64,000 nucleotides of DNA. Source: Bacillota bacterium (GTDB taxonomy: Bacteria > Bacillota > Clostridia > Peptostreptococcales > Acidaminobacteraceae). Position 1 is the first letter of the stretch; each line of letters starts with the position of its first letter. The stretch is from contig JAGXHV010000032.1 of the NCBI GenBank assembly GCA_024636005.1, forward strand, positions 1 to 64,000. Reading direction: 5' to 3'. Of the stretch, positions 1-8,961 are shown one piece after another. Made by a program: the position numbers and the translations under genes. A model generated the notes under the pieces. That model saw only the letters and a program-made list of their open reading frames with translations. It was not told where the DNA came from and did no database searches.

Positions 1-1
1 G

Positions 2-283
2 GATTTCAATGCTCTGGCATTAGAAAAAAGAGAGTTTGCCTGCTATACCTTTGCTGGAGATAAAAGTGAGAGTGAATGGCAAGTAAGTATACGAGGCTTG
101 GAAAATGGAGAATTGATTGTATATGAGAACGATCAAGTGATAAAAAAAATTGAGTTCTTGAAAGATCGTGATTATATTACCCTTTCCTTCCCTGGTGTAA
201 AATTGGGTCAATTGGGAGTCCGGAGACTAAAAATAGAAGTTATGTGTGGAGAAGTGGCAGTTGATTGGGTTCAACTTTCTTAA
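2..283 (+). CDS. 3' end of a CDS truncated by the window edge; C-terminus resembles a carbohydrate-binding (CBM6-like) domain
   Basis: Frame 2 is open from base 2 to the TAA ending at 283; tail ...VRRLKIEVMCGEVAVDWVQLS is reminiscent of CBM6-type C-termini; a glycosidase-like gene follows. Confidence 0.45.
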   Translation, partial: DFNALALEKREFACYTFAGDKSESEWQVSIRGLENGELIVYENDQVIKKIEFLKDRDYITLSFPGVKLGQLGVRRLKIEVMCGEVAVDWVQLS

Positions 284-457
284 AATGCGGAAACTATGAA
301 AAAATATAACGTAAAAGTCCACATGATAAACGCTCAAGTCTTTAGAAATATGACTCTGTCTGATGCTTTAGTGAAGCTGAAGGCGTCAAATTGGTTAAAG
401 GAAGCTGTTTATTAACCCTAATACGACTAGAAAAAAATGTAATAAAAAGGAGCAGAT

Positions 458-1726
458 ATGAGTAAGACTCAGTATAAAATTTTAGGTGAAGATTTTTACA
501 TTAATAATAGACTTACTTATTCAGAAATTCCTGAAAGTGACAGCAAAGTACATGGTTTGCTGTTTAACGGCAGGTGGATTCAAGGCATTTTTAATGACAT
601 AAATCCAGACAATATGAATAAGTATGATCGATTTGGGAAGAAATTTGACTGTGATCAAAATACAGATGATTTAATTCGCAATTTACCACAATGGTATGAA
701 AAAGGCATACGAGCAATCACTGTTGGATTACAAGGTGGTGGACCGATTTTCACATATTCGGATTGGACCGTTATTGATACAGGTTGCTTTTCGAAAGATG
801 GGAAAGACATGAGCGATCAACACAAGAAAAACTTGTTGAAAATTATTAAGGCATGTGATGAGCTGGGGATCTTAGTTATTGTGAGTATTTTATATCAAGC
901 CCAGGAACATTTATTTAGAGATGGCGTTGCAATTGTTCAAGGAGTGAGAACTGCTTGTGAATTTTTGGCAAATACTTGCTATGATAATATTATCATAGAA
1001 GTTGCTAATGAACACAACGTTGGCAATTTTTCAAAACATCCAATGATAGGAACATCAGAAGGCATCGCAAATCTTATAAATCTCGCACGTGAATGGTCAA
1101 ATGGAAGATTTGCTGTAGGTTCTAGTCCTGGCGGTGGCGACTTTGATAAAATTATTGGTGACAATAGCGATGTAATCCTAATTCATGGAAACACTTTAAG
1201 AAGACAGGAATATTATGATTTTATTTGTAAAATTAAAAGCGTATGTCCAAATAAGCCAATTGTATGCAATGAAGATTCACAGATGTTTAGTCAGTTGGCA
1301 GTAAGTTATGCAACACATACATCGTGGGGCTATTACAATAATTTTACAAAACAAGAACCACCTACAGATTGGAGTATTACAAAAGGAGAAGATTACTTCT
1401 TTAGCAAACGACTCGAAATGCTTATATTGGCTAAACCGGAAATCGAAAATGAGTTCTATTTGCAAGGTTTCGAAGAAAACTGTGATATAGACGGAAGGTA
1501 CTATGTTAAGTTAGCGAGTTTATATCCTGAAAAAATCAATTACGTTGAATTCTACGAGGATGAACATTTGATTTATACAGCGTTTGATGAGCCGTTTATG
1601 CTTTACAGTCTTACAACATGGATACAAAATCCTTATATACCAACAAATGGAGCTGAAGTTTTTAAAGCAATTGTCTTTCTCCACGATGGGAGAAAGTTAG
1701 AAATAACAACAGAAATAGAGAGGTAA
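458..1726 (+). CDS. Glycoside-hydrolase-like TIM-barrel protein
   Basis: 422 aa ORF with RBS (aaaaaggagc); segments such as GIRAITVGLQGGGP, ILVIVSILYQAQEHLF, NIIIEVANEHNVG and PIVCNEDSQM fit a (beta/alpha)8 glycosidase (NE motif). Confidence 0.55.
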   Translation: MSKTQYKILGEDFYINNRLTYSEIPESDSKVHGLLFNGRWIQGIFNDINPDNMNKYDRFGKKFDCDQNTDDLIRNLPQWYEKGIRAITVGLQGGGPIFTYSDWTVIDTGCFSKDGKDMSDQHKKNLLKIIKACDELGILVIVSILYQAQEHLFRDGVAIVQGVRTACEFLANTCYDNIIIEVANEHNVGNFSKHPMIGTSEGIANLINLAREWSNGRFAVGSSPGGGDFDKIIGDNSDVILIHGNTLRRQEYYDFICKIKSVCPNKPIVCNEDSQMFSQLAVSYATHTSWGYYNNFTKQEPPTDWSITKGEDYFFSKRLEMLILAKPEIENEFYLQGFEENCDIDGRYYVKLASLYPEKINYVEFYEDEHLIYTAFDEPFMLYSLTTWIQNPYIPTNGAEVFKAIVFLHDGRKLEITTEIER

Positions 1727-1969
1727 AATAATAGGACAAGAAAATATTCGATTATAACAGGATTTATGGGAGCTGTGAGAGACAGTTTTGTTTATATTTT
1801 GTTCCTTATATGATTTTAATAAAGAGTTCGATGAGTAATTCTTAAATTTTTTCTAAATATCAGTTCAACTATTTCCTATGGTCACCACCAATTTAGATTT
1901 AAAGATAGTGGAAGAAAACATATTGTTTGAGCATTAATTGAGCATCAGATTGCATATGATTTTTAACAG

Positions 1970-1996
1970 AATCATTAGCGATTCTTTTTTTAAAAC
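1970..1996 (+). terminator. Possible intrinsic terminator
   Basis: AGAATC-attagc-GATTCT stem followed by a T-run. Confidence 0.35.
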
Positions 1997-2371
1997 TTGA
2001 CAACATTGATAAATGGACAAAAATGGAAAAAAGCGAATATCAAATGAATATTGACATTCATAATAGAAAGGAATATAGTTATTACATGAGATGATGTTCT
2101 AAAAATACAATAGTGAATTTTCAACAAAGAAATTGGCAGAAGAAGTATCAAAAAACATGTTTCAGAATAAGGATATATAATATTTCTATAAATTATTTTT
2201 ATGCAAATATCTGAATGAATACATAATAGTACACATAAAGAGAATATAATTCATGCTAAAGTAAATATGAAATTAATATTGGGAACTGTGATCTCGAGGA
2301 ATCATTTGGACGCTTTTCCTCTTGGGAGTTAACAGCGTAACCGACCTTTTATTTAGGTTGGTTTTTTATTG

Positions 2372-3449
2372 TGTTCTTTTGGCCATTCCATTGGGTTTGA
2401 GATTCTTAAAAAAACAGTGCAATTAATCAAGAAAGCATGTCGGACGGAAGATATTATAGCAAGATTTGGAAATGAAATGACACAAGCAGATTCACAAAGA
2501 TGGCACAAAAGGATGGTGGAGTGCTGATGCTGTAAAGCTTACAGAAAACCGATTTATGGGTTTTGTTAAAGACATTACTGATCAGATGCGGGCAGAAGAA
2601 GAAACTCTGGAAAGTCAAAACTTCTTAGTGAACTTATTAGAGGCTATTCCAGCACCGGTTTTTTATAAGGATATTGAAGGTCGATACTTAGGATTTAATA
2701 TGGCCTATGAGGATTTCTTCGGCAAGTCAAAGGAGGAGTTGATTGGTAAGAATGTTTTCGACATCAGCCCAGTGGAATTGGCTACGGTCTACCATGCTAA
2801 GGATGAAGAGTTATTCAAACGACTGGGAATCCAGACATATGAGACTCAAGTCAAAGACGCTCAAAGCATTTTTCATGATGTTGTCTTCAACAAAGCCTCC
2901 ACAGTTGACTCCTTTGGCTATGAAACTAAAAATGATGAGAAAGAAAAAATTCAAGATACATTCAAAAAATATAAGAGGGAGCAGTCGCATTCAATTAAAG
3001 TTAGCAAAATCTGTGAAGGCATTGCAACCAGGATGGATTTCAATGAACATGATGTCTCTCAGATAAGAACAGCTGGGCTTATGCATGATATTGGGAAAAT
3101 AGATATTGAAGAAGAATTCAATAAAATCAAGAGGCATCCTGAAAAAGGATATAGAATAGTAAGGATAGTGAAACAGTTTACTGAAATAGCCAAGTATGTT
3201 CTGCAACATCATGAGAAATGGGATGGTACAGGATACCCAAGAGGACTTAAAGGCGAAGAAATTTCTGTACCAGCAAGGATAATAGCAGTCGCAGATGCCT
3301 ATGATGCTATGACTACTAATAGAGTATATGCAAAAGCGTTAAGTAAGGAAGAAGCCATAAATGAAATAAAGAGATGTTCTGGTACACAGTTTGACCCCGA
3401 AATTGTAGAGGTGTTCATGAAAATATTGGTAACTGAATATATTACCTAA
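2372..3449 (+). pseudogene. Remnant of a multidomain PAS / GGDEF / HD-GYP signalling protein
   Basis: FGHSIGFEILKKTVQLIKKACRTEDIIARFGNE (GGDEF-type, GGDEF signature lost) in one frame; HKDGTKGWWSADAVKLTENRFMGFVKDITDQ... PAS in another frame (open from about 2481); HD-GYP (MHDIGKI...HHEKWDGTGYPRGLKGEEIS...RIIAVADAYDAMT) to 3449 with a short deletion after HDIGKI. Confidence 0.75.
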
Positions 3450-3623
3450 CAGTCAGCGAAGAACAAAAAACAGAGACACCTGAGACATCTGGAGTTCCTG
3501 TAGACGGAAGACCCTAACTGCAAATCTTAGAAAGGAGTGAGTCCATTGAATTCAGGAAGTACTATACTACATTAAGAATAGGTTATTTAAAAAGGTATAA
3601 AGAACTAAAAGGAGATGTGTTTT

Positions 3624-4145
3624 ATGATTAAGAAAAAATTGATAATAATTCTAGTTCTTGTAATGGCGTTAGCTTTTCCTTTAGCGGCGTTCGCAGCGCC
3701 GACGTCTGTGTCGCTCGAGATCACCGGTGGTCTATTGACGATCAGTGTCCCCACAGGCGTTGTTGATCTCGGTACTTTTGTCGACACCGTAGAGGGAGGA
3801 ACCATCAGTACGCAACTGGGCGAGGTACAGGTTAGTGACGCCCGAAACGCTGCCGCCGGTTCAGGCTGGGTTGCTAGTGTCATTTCTACCGCCTTCACAC
3901 CGGCGGCGGGACCGACGATTGCTGCTAGTGCTATCGGCTATGAAGTCGGAGTAATTACTAAGGTCGGCACCGCCACCTATACTGCGAACAATCCGAGCGA
4001 CCTCACCGCAGTCAGCCCGGCTGTCACGGCAACAGGGATCACCGGCAACAACTCGGCCACCTGGAACCCGACCATTGTCGTGACGATTCCCGGCGGCATG
4101 GCCATTGGAGTGTACACTGCCACGATCACCCATTCAGTCCTATAG
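3624..4145 (+). CDS. Secreted WxL-domain-like surface protein
   Basis: Start reassigned to ATG 3624 (RBS AAAGGAG); signal peptide MIKKKLIIILVLVMALAFPLAAFAAP; C-terminal WNPTIVVTIPGGMAIGVYTATITHSVL fits the WxL-domain end; GC-rich mature region. Confidence 0.6.
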   Translation: MIKKKLIIILVLVMALAFPLAAFAAPTSVSLEITGGLLTISVPTGVVDLGTFVDTVEGGTISTQLGEVQVSDARNAAAGSGWVASVISTAFTPAAGPTIAASAIGYEVGVITKVGTATYTANNPSDLTAVSPAVTATGITGNNSATWNPTIVVTIPGGMAIGVYTATITHSVL

Positions 4146-4268
4146 CAACATGTGGACCTGGTGGCTGGTTGGCTGTGCTGATCAGTTGGAATATGAAGGC
4201 TTTAGTCGCGAACAAGCAGTTTATGGAGTGTAACAGAATGGTTTTTAAATAATGGATCAACTCTCGCA

Positions 4269-4309
4269 AACTAGAAGTAGGCATGTAAAATGTATGTCTA
4301 CTTCTAGTT
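4269..4309 (+). repeat. Long inverted repeat/hairpin between the two surface-protein genes
   Basis: AACTAGAAGTAGGCAT (4269-4284) pairs with ATGTCTACTTCTAGTT (4294-4309), one G.U position, 9-nt loop, no T-run afterwards. Confidence 0.7.
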
Positions 4310-4373
4310 GTATCAGGCGACAAGAGTCCCTATTTTTCAAAAAGGCAAAAGAATGAGAAGGAGATGCAATAAT

Positions 4374-5393
4374 ATGATTAATAGAAAGTTGTTAGTTAGA
4401 CTTTTTTTTGTAATTTGCTGTATTTTTGCCGCAGTGGTCCAAGTGCCGGTACAGGCATCGGCTGAGGCTCTTCATCTAGGTGTCTCGGACCCCAGAGGAG
4501 GCATCGGGGTCCGGCTCCTACCCGAGCCAGGGGACGCGGGTAGGGACCCCCGAGCACAGTTATATATCGTTGAACATCTCCCACCAGGATCGGTGCTCAG
4601 TCGCCGCATCGAGGTTATCAACACCACGCAGGACCCCGCCACCGTATCGCTGTATGCCGCTGGCGCCACGATTGAAGATGGACACTTCGTGGGAGCGGAC
4701 GATCGCAGCGCGAATGACCTGTCGACGTGGAGTTCTGTGCTCCCTGCCAGTGTGGACCTCCCGGGCGGCGGCAGCGCGATTGTCACCGTGATGATTACCG
4801 TGCCCTCTGATGCCGAACCGGGGGAGCGATTCGCGGCGGTGTGGGCTGAGGTCCGCTCTGGCACCACTTCAGGAATCTTGCAGATCAACCGGGTAGGGAT
4901 CCGTCTCTATGTCTCGGTGGGACTAGGTGCGGCTCCTGCTTCGGACTTCACAATTGTGTCACTGACAGCCCAGCGATCACTTGACGGCTTTCCTTCAGTG
5001 GTCGCGACTGTACGCAACACCGGCGGCCGGGCGCTCGACATTGTGGGCTCACTCGAGCTGCTGAATGGCCCAGGAGGGCTTCGAGCAGGACCATTTCCAG
5101 TCAACCTCGGCACTACCCTCTCAGTTGGGGACATTGAACAGGTGACCATCGAGCTTGATCAGCGTATTCCCAATGGCCCGTGGGACGCGGAGTTGACCTT
5201 GCATAGTGGGCTACTTGAAAGAAGCGCGAAGGCACTCATCACCTTTCCGGAATCCGGATCGGAGCTACCGGTACCGGCGACGGACACAACAGGGGCAAGA
5301 TGGCCTTTCGCCGTCGCCGCTGGCTTCATCCTGCTCGTCGCACTCCCCATACTCCCCACACTCTGGCGACACCAGCGCCGAACAAGAATCTAG
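4374..5393 (+). CDS. DUF916 / WxL-protein peptidoglycan-domain-like membrane-anchored protein
   Basis: Start ATG 4374 (RBS GAAGGAG); signal peptide; Ig-like region with LPPGSVLSRRIEVINTTQDPATVSLYA and VPSDAEPGERFAAVWAE; C-terminal TM plus basic tail FAVAAGFILLVALPILPTLWRHQRRTRI. Confidence 0.65.
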   Translation: MINRKLLVRLFFVICCIFAAVVQVPVQASAEALHLGVSDPRGGIGVRLLPEPGDAGRDPRAQLYIVEHLPPGSVLSRRIEVINTTQDPATVSLYAAGATIEDGHFVGADDRSANDLSTWSSVLPASVDLPGGGSAIVTVMITVPSDAEPGERFAAVWAEVRSGTTSGILQINRVGIRLYVSVGLGAAPASDFTIVSLTAQRSLDGFPSVVATVRNTGGRALDIVGSLELLNGPGGLRAGPFPVNLGTTLSVGDIEQVTIELDQRIPNGPWDAELTLHSGLLERSAKALITFPESGSELPVPATDTTGARWPFAVAAGFILLVALPILPTLWRHQRRTRI

Positions 5394-5560
5394 TGAGACA
5401 CCCTCTTGAGTCCTATTAAAGACTACGATAAATGTTGCGAAGAATTCATGAAATAAGGCTGAGCTATTTGTTTCAAAGAATGTCCATGTACTACCGGTAA
5501 TTATGAAAAAACAAAAAAGCATACCAAATAGAGTAATAATTAATAACGTAAGGAGAACTT

Positions 5561-5806
5561 ATGAGAGGAATCGAATTGGGCATCTTGATTAGAGGAATAA
5601 TTGTGAATGTAAATCTTTTTATTAGTTCGAAAGTCGAGAATCATGGGTTCAAACATTGTCAGTACGAATATTTTCTTCATATATTCAGCAGTCCGGACAT
5701 TAACCAAATGGAATTGGCACGATTAAAAAATGTCGAAAAAGCAAGTGTGACAAAAGCACTTAAAATTGTAGATGATTTAATGGATGTCAAAACAAAGACA
5801 ATATGA
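5561..5806 (+). pseudogene. Truncated MarR-family transcriptional regulator
   Basis: LGILIRG...QYEYFLHIFSSPDINQMELARLKNVEKASVTKALKIVDDL is a MarR HTH; the frame stops before the wing and dimerisation helices. Confidence 0.55.
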
Positions 5807-5913
5807 AATGATGAAGAAACAACGTCCCTCATAGAAAATGCGACTTATGATATGGATTATGCTATAATAAACCTTATTACTAGAATAGACAAGCGATTCT
5901 TAAAAGGAGAAAT

Positions 5914-7221
5914 ATGTTATTTGAAGATTTAAATTTAATTGAACCAATAAAGAAAGCCTTAAAAACAAAAGGGTTTACAAAGCCAACACCAATACAATCT
6001 AGAGCTATACCATCTCTTCTTAAGGGAATGGATTTATTGGGTTGTGCTCAAACAGGCACTGGTAAAACTGCAGCTTTTGCTATTCCAATATTGCAAGGTA
6101 TATCATTACAGCATAAGGCTTCAGCAAACCATAGACAGATTCAAGCACTGATAATAGCACCAACAAGAGAGTTAGCTATACAGATAGCAGACAGTTTTGA
6201 AGAATATGGGGAGAATTTGACTCTTAAAACACTAGTGATCTACGGTGGAGTTTCTCAAAATCCTCAAACAAAAGAGTTAACAAAGGGAATAGATATACTT
6301 GTTGCCACACCTGGCAGACTACTGGATTTAATAAACCAAAGATTTGTTAGTTTGAAAAACGTGAAATATTTTGTGCTTGACGAGGCAGATCATATGCTGG
6401 ATATGGGTATGCTTCAAGATGTGAGAAAAATAATTGCGCACCTGCCAAAAGAAAAACAGACAATGTTTTTCTCAGCTACCATGCCAGCCGAAATTGAAAA
6501 ACTTGCCAATTCTATTTTAAAAAGCCCTATCAAAGTAATGGTTACACCGCCATCTTCTACAGTTGAAATCATAGAACAAGAAATATATTATGTTGATCGT
6601 GGAAATAAAGTAAACTTACTTATTGATTTATTGAAAAACAAAGATATAATATCAGCTCTAGTGTTTTCAAGAACTAAGCATGGAGCAAATAAGATTGTCA
6701 AAAATTTAAGTAAAGCGGGGCTTAATGCTGAAGCCATTCATGGTAACAAATCCCAAACTGCTAGACAATTGGCTTTAAACAACTTTAAAGAAAGAAAAAC
6801 CAGAATACTTGTTGCAACAGATATTGCAGCCAGAGGCATTGATATCGAAGAGTTATCTCATGTTATTAATTTTGATTTGCCGGAGGTTCCTGAAACTTAT
6901 GTTCATAGAATAGGTCGTACAGGTAGGGCTAGACGCGGAGGCACAGCAATTTCATTTTGTAGCCAGGCAGAGAAGCCATTATTGAAAAGCATTCAAAAAT
7001 TAACAACAAAATCAATAATAGAAATTAATGACCATGCATATCCTTTAGTAGAAACAAACATAGAAGCGATTGTAAAATCTAATGGTAGAAATACTTCTAA
7101 AAAACCTATGACACAGGACAAACCTAGAAGTATTAGAAGAAACAACGAAATCAAGAAAAAAGTTGCAAGAACTGAAAAACCCCGTTCAAATGTTAAAGGA
7201 TACAAAACGAAGAATGATTAA
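5914..7221 (+). CDS. DEAD-box ATP-dependent RNA helicase (RhlE-like)
   Basis: Motifs AQTGTGKT, PTRELAIQ, DEAD, SAT, HRIGRTGRARRGG; basic C-terminal tail. Confidence 0.95.
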   Translation: MLFEDLNLIEPIKKALKTKGFTKPTPIQSRAIPSLLKGMDLLGCAQTGTGKTAAFAIPILQGISLQHKASANHRQIQALIIAPTRELAIQIADSFEEYGENLTLKTLVIYGGVSQNPQTKELTKGIDILVATPGRLLDLINQRFVSLKNVKYFVLDEADHMLDMGMLQDVRKIIAHLPKEKQTMFFSATMPAEIEKLANSILKSPIKVMVTPPSSTVEIIEQEIYYVDRGNKVNLLIDLLKNKDIISALVFSRTKHGANKIVKNLSKAGLNAEAIHGNKSQTARQLALNNFKERKTRILVATDIAARGIDIEELSHVINFDLPEVPETYVHRIGRTGRARRGGTAISFCSQAEKPLLKSIQKLTTKSIIEINDHAYPLVETNIEAIVKSNGRNTSKKPMTQDKPRSIRRNNEIKKKVARTEKPRSNVKGYKTKND

Positions 7222-7398
7222 TAATAGTACTTAGGGAATGGATCTTTTTGCACTATATTAAATCTAGAGTATAGACTAACATACTTGACTTTTCAAAATT
7301 TCTATCGCAGTATAGCCACTGTTATGGATTCAAGCAGAGATAGAACACTGTAAAAACTGTGGAAACTGTCTGCTGACAAGAGAATAAAAGTGGTTGCC

Positions 7399-7442
7399 CT
7401 TGAGAATGGCGTATTTACGTTGTTTTCAGGGGTTTCTTTATT
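7399..7442 (+). terminator. Possible imperfect terminator hairpin
   Basis: CCCTTGAGAA...TTTTCAGGGG imperfect stem followed by a T-rich tract. Confidence 0.35.
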
Positions 7443-7563
7443 TATTGCAAGTTTTCACCGATGGAATAGACCTACGTCCATTAGTTCCCCGAAACTAAGT
7501 GTTTGTAATGTGGATTATAAGGTAAAAAAATAGCATACCAATAAAAATTAAGGAGACCAACTT

Positions 7564-8916
7564 ATGTATTTTAAAAAAATTGAAACTGAAGGACTTGCAC
7601 ATTATTCATACATGATAGGGGATGCAGATGACATTGCAGTAATCGATCCAATGAGGGATGTTGAAGTTTATATGCATGAAGCCAGAAAAGCAGGAATGAG
7701 GATCAAGTATATTTTTGAGACACACAGAAATGAGGACTTTGTCATAGGATCTATGGAGCTGGCTAAAAAAACAGGCGCAACGATATACATTTCTGGCCAT
7801 GAGGACCTGGGTCATGTCTATGGAGAAAAAATCCGAGAAGGATTTAAGCTTTACATAGGGAAGATCAGCATAAAGGCAATTCACACTCCTGGACACACCT
7901 TGGGTCATATGAGCTATGCGGTGTATGAAGAGGGAATCGAGGAAGCGTATATGGTATTCACAGGGGATTGCTTATTTATGGGGGACCTTGGAAGAACTGA
8001 CTTCTATGGAGAGGAGAACCTTGAAAAAATGACAGGACTTCTATATGAGAGTGTTTTCGGAAAGTTGCTCCCGATGGGGGACCATGTGCTTCTGTGTCCT
8101 GCCCATGGTGCGGGATCCGCATGTGGTGACTCCATGGATGAAAGACCTTATTCGTCATTTGGATATGAAAAGGCAACAAATCAGCTACTCAAGGTGAGTT
8201 CCAAGGAAGAATTCATTGAGAAGTTTGCAAGAATGAGAATCAAACCAAGATATTTTGAGCGGATGGAAACCCTCAACGTAAAAGGTGCAGACTTTGTTGG
8301 AAATAGCATTGTACTTAATGCATTGACTGTTGATGAAGTAGCCGAAATGAAAGATGATATTCTTCTGATAGATGCAAGGACAAAAGAGGGTTACATTGGA
8401 GGGCATATTCCTGAATCCATTTATCTGCCCAAAGGGAACCTTACTGCTTTCCTCGGATCCATATACCTCCCCGATAAGAAGATCGCTTTTGTTATTGACA
8501 GAAAAATGGGAGAGATAGAAGAAATCTACTGGCACTGTAAAAGAATAGGGTTTGACAATATGGTCGGGTACTTGCCTGACAGCATTGAAATGTGGCAGAA
8601 AAATGGCCATAACGTAGATCAGCTAGAGACAATATCTGCAAAAGAATACAAGGAAATGCCAAAGGGCGATGATTTTATACTTCTCGACATAAGAGATTAC
8701 AATGAAATGGATGCGAAAGATCCGGATGAGAACAAAGTGAATATACCTCTAAAGAGCCTCTATGAGAGTCTGGATAAGCTAGATAAGAACAAGACTATTT
8801 TCGTTCTTTGTGGCTCCGGTAACAGAGCTACAACCGCTGCTGCATTCCTAAAAGTGAGGGGTTACGATGTAGCTGTCATAACCGGTGGCGCAGAAATGTA
8901 CAGAAATTTTGTATAG
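7564..8916 (+). CDS. MBL-fold metallo-hydrolase with two C-terminal rhodanese domains (persulfide dioxygenase-like)
   Basis: FETHRNEDFVIGS, IHTPGHTLGHMSY, FTGDCLFMGDLGRTD; rhodanese 1 DILLIDARTKEGYIGGHIPES; rhodanese 2 with catalytic Cys VLCGSGNRATTAA. Confidence 0.9.
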   Translation: MYFKKIETEGLAHYSYMIGDADDIAVIDPMRDVEVYMHEARKAGMRIKYIFETHRNEDFVIGSMELAKKTGATIYISGHEDLGHVYGEKIREGFKLYIGKISIKAIHTPGHTLGHMSYAVYEEGIEEAYMVFTGDCLFMGDLGRTDFYGEENLEKMTGLLYESVFGKLLPMGDHVLLCPAHGAGSACGDSMDERPYSSFGYEKATNQLLKVSSKEEFIEKFARMRIKPRYFERMETLNVKGADFVGNSIVLNALTVDEVAEMKDDILLIDARTKEGYIGGHIPESIYLPKGNLTAFLGSIYLPDKKIAFVIDRKMGEIEEIYWHCKRIGFDNMVGYLPDSIEMWQKNGHNVDQLETISAKEYKEMPKGDDFILLDIRDYNEMDAKDPDENKVNIPLKSLYESLDKLDKNKTIFVLCGSGNRATTAAAFLKVRGYDVAVITGGAEMYRNFV

Positions 8917-8961
8917 AGACAGTAAAGTGATCTAAAACACGGGAGGATGAAAATGGATTTC

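Noticed and set aside
2280-2365. Possible riboswitch (c-di-GMP, fluoride or similar) before the GGDEF fossil
   Set aside because: Only a hairpin AACCGACC...GGTTGG plus T-run could be supported; no consensus core matched by eye.
3605-5522. Many overlapping ORFs on both strands within the GC-rich segment (e.g. 3861-4133 -, 4472-4888 -, 4480-4791 +, 4907-5149 -)
   Set aside because: GC-rich DNA lowers stop-codon frequency; these lack RBSs, overlap convincing signal-peptide-bearing CDSs and have low-complexity compositions.
5510-7545. Similar leader strings AAAAAAGCATACCAAATAG (about 5517) and AAAAATAGCATACCAATAAA (about 7528)
   Set aside because: About 10 nt of identity in AT-rich DNA may be chance; no other copies noticed.
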